Origin: Minisyncoccota bacterium
Lineage (GTDB): Bacteria > Patescibacteriota > Minisyncoccia > UBA6257 > 02-FULL-45-10c
DNA: 51,862 nt
Direction of reading: 5' to 3'
Assembly: GCA_028716745.1 (NCBI GenBank)
Contig: JAQUPE010000001.1
Coordinates: 94,203 to 146,064 of the forward strand
This document shows, piece after piece, positions 51,789 to 51,862 of the stretch; position 1 is the first letter of the stretch; each line of letters begins with the position of its first letter. The notes under the pieces were generated by a model. The model saw nothing but the letters and a program-made list of their open reading frames with translations. It had not been told where the DNA came from and searched no databases. A program made the position numbers and the translations under genes.

Positions 51789-51862
51789 CTAATCCTTTTC
51801 GTATACCAGTCCCGGCGGGAGAGTACCGTTTTTAAGATTAAGTATATGTCGCACAATATATC
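51789..51862 (-). CDS. C-terminal end of a minus-strand gene, truncated by the window
   Basis: The minus strand is open into the window edge and ends at TAG. The visible 23 residues include LNLKNGTLPPGLVYEKD, which looks protein-like. A second minus frame (ending TGA at 51785-51787) is also open over this length, so the choice of frame is uncertain. No function can be given. Confidence 0.35.
   Translation of the reverse strand, partial: YIVRHILNLKNGTLPPGLVYEKD

Overview
The window is an A+T-rich bacterial chromosome segment, densely packed and mostly transcribed left to right. It looks like a member of the Candidate Phyla Radiation (Patescibacteria), most likely the Parcubacteria/Paceibacteria side. 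This rests on several traits. The ribosomal protein cluster is in the usual order but lacks rpmD (uL30). AspRS has lost its GAD insertion domain. uL3, uL5, LysRS and SMC are shortened. ComEC is divided over several reading frames. Stop usage (TAA, TAG, TGA) fits genetic code 11. No 16S rRNA gene is present, so the placement is inference.

Layout. 1-2.9 kb: the 3' part of an SMC-type ATPase, then two orphan genes with strong Shine-Dalgarno sites and their own terminators. 3-8.4 kb: mnmA, a split comEC, aspS and ndk. 8.4-9 kb: a structured RNA (probable 6S), tRNA-Pro and rpmB. 9-14 kb: dnaG and rpoD, a secreted DUF5667-like protein and a nucleotidyltransferase. 14-20.6 kb: groES-groEL behind a CIRCE-like operator, a radical SAM/SPASM protein, lemA-htpX, a methyltransferase, a membrane protein, tRNA-Ser and a GreA-like factor. 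20.6-21.2 kb: an orphan gene whose 3' UTR holds three tandem look-alike hairpins. 21.3-30.1 kb: a surface-protein locus with a beta-lactamase-fold hydrolase, an Asp-box protein, a small secreted protein sharing its C-terminal domain, a DUF916-like membrane protein, a dockerin protein, two membrane-anchored cohesin proteins and a site-2-type protease. 30.1-46 kb: rpsL-rpsG-fusA, tuf, the S10/spc ribosomal operon through secY, then adk-map. 46-50.6 kb: a glycosyltransferase, greA, lysS, serS and an FtsQ-like protein. 50.6-51.9 kb: a small membrane protein, a DUF6485-like Cys-rich protein, an AlkD-like protein and the end of a minus-strand gene.

How the genes fit together. Most of the window is information processing. 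The exception is the 21-30 kb surface locus. It pairs a dockerin-bearing secreted protein with two cohesin domains tethered by C-terminal membrane helices, and adds a DUF916-like protein of the kind that partners WxL proteins in Gram-positive cell-surface complexes. No glycoside hydrolase is recognised, so I read it as a non-cellulosomal adhesion or attachment apparatus. That would suit an epibiotic lifestyle, but the function is inference.

Regulation visible in the sequence. Several genes have a -10 box only 6-8 nt before the ATG, so they should give leaderless mRNAs, and the housekeeping starts I inspected lack a Shine-Dalgarno site. Only the three orphan genes carry strong ones. Two near-identical 38-bp palindromes in opposite orientation precede aspS and groES. 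Intrinsic terminators lie inside the tuf-rpsJ-rplC stretch and may act as attenuators.
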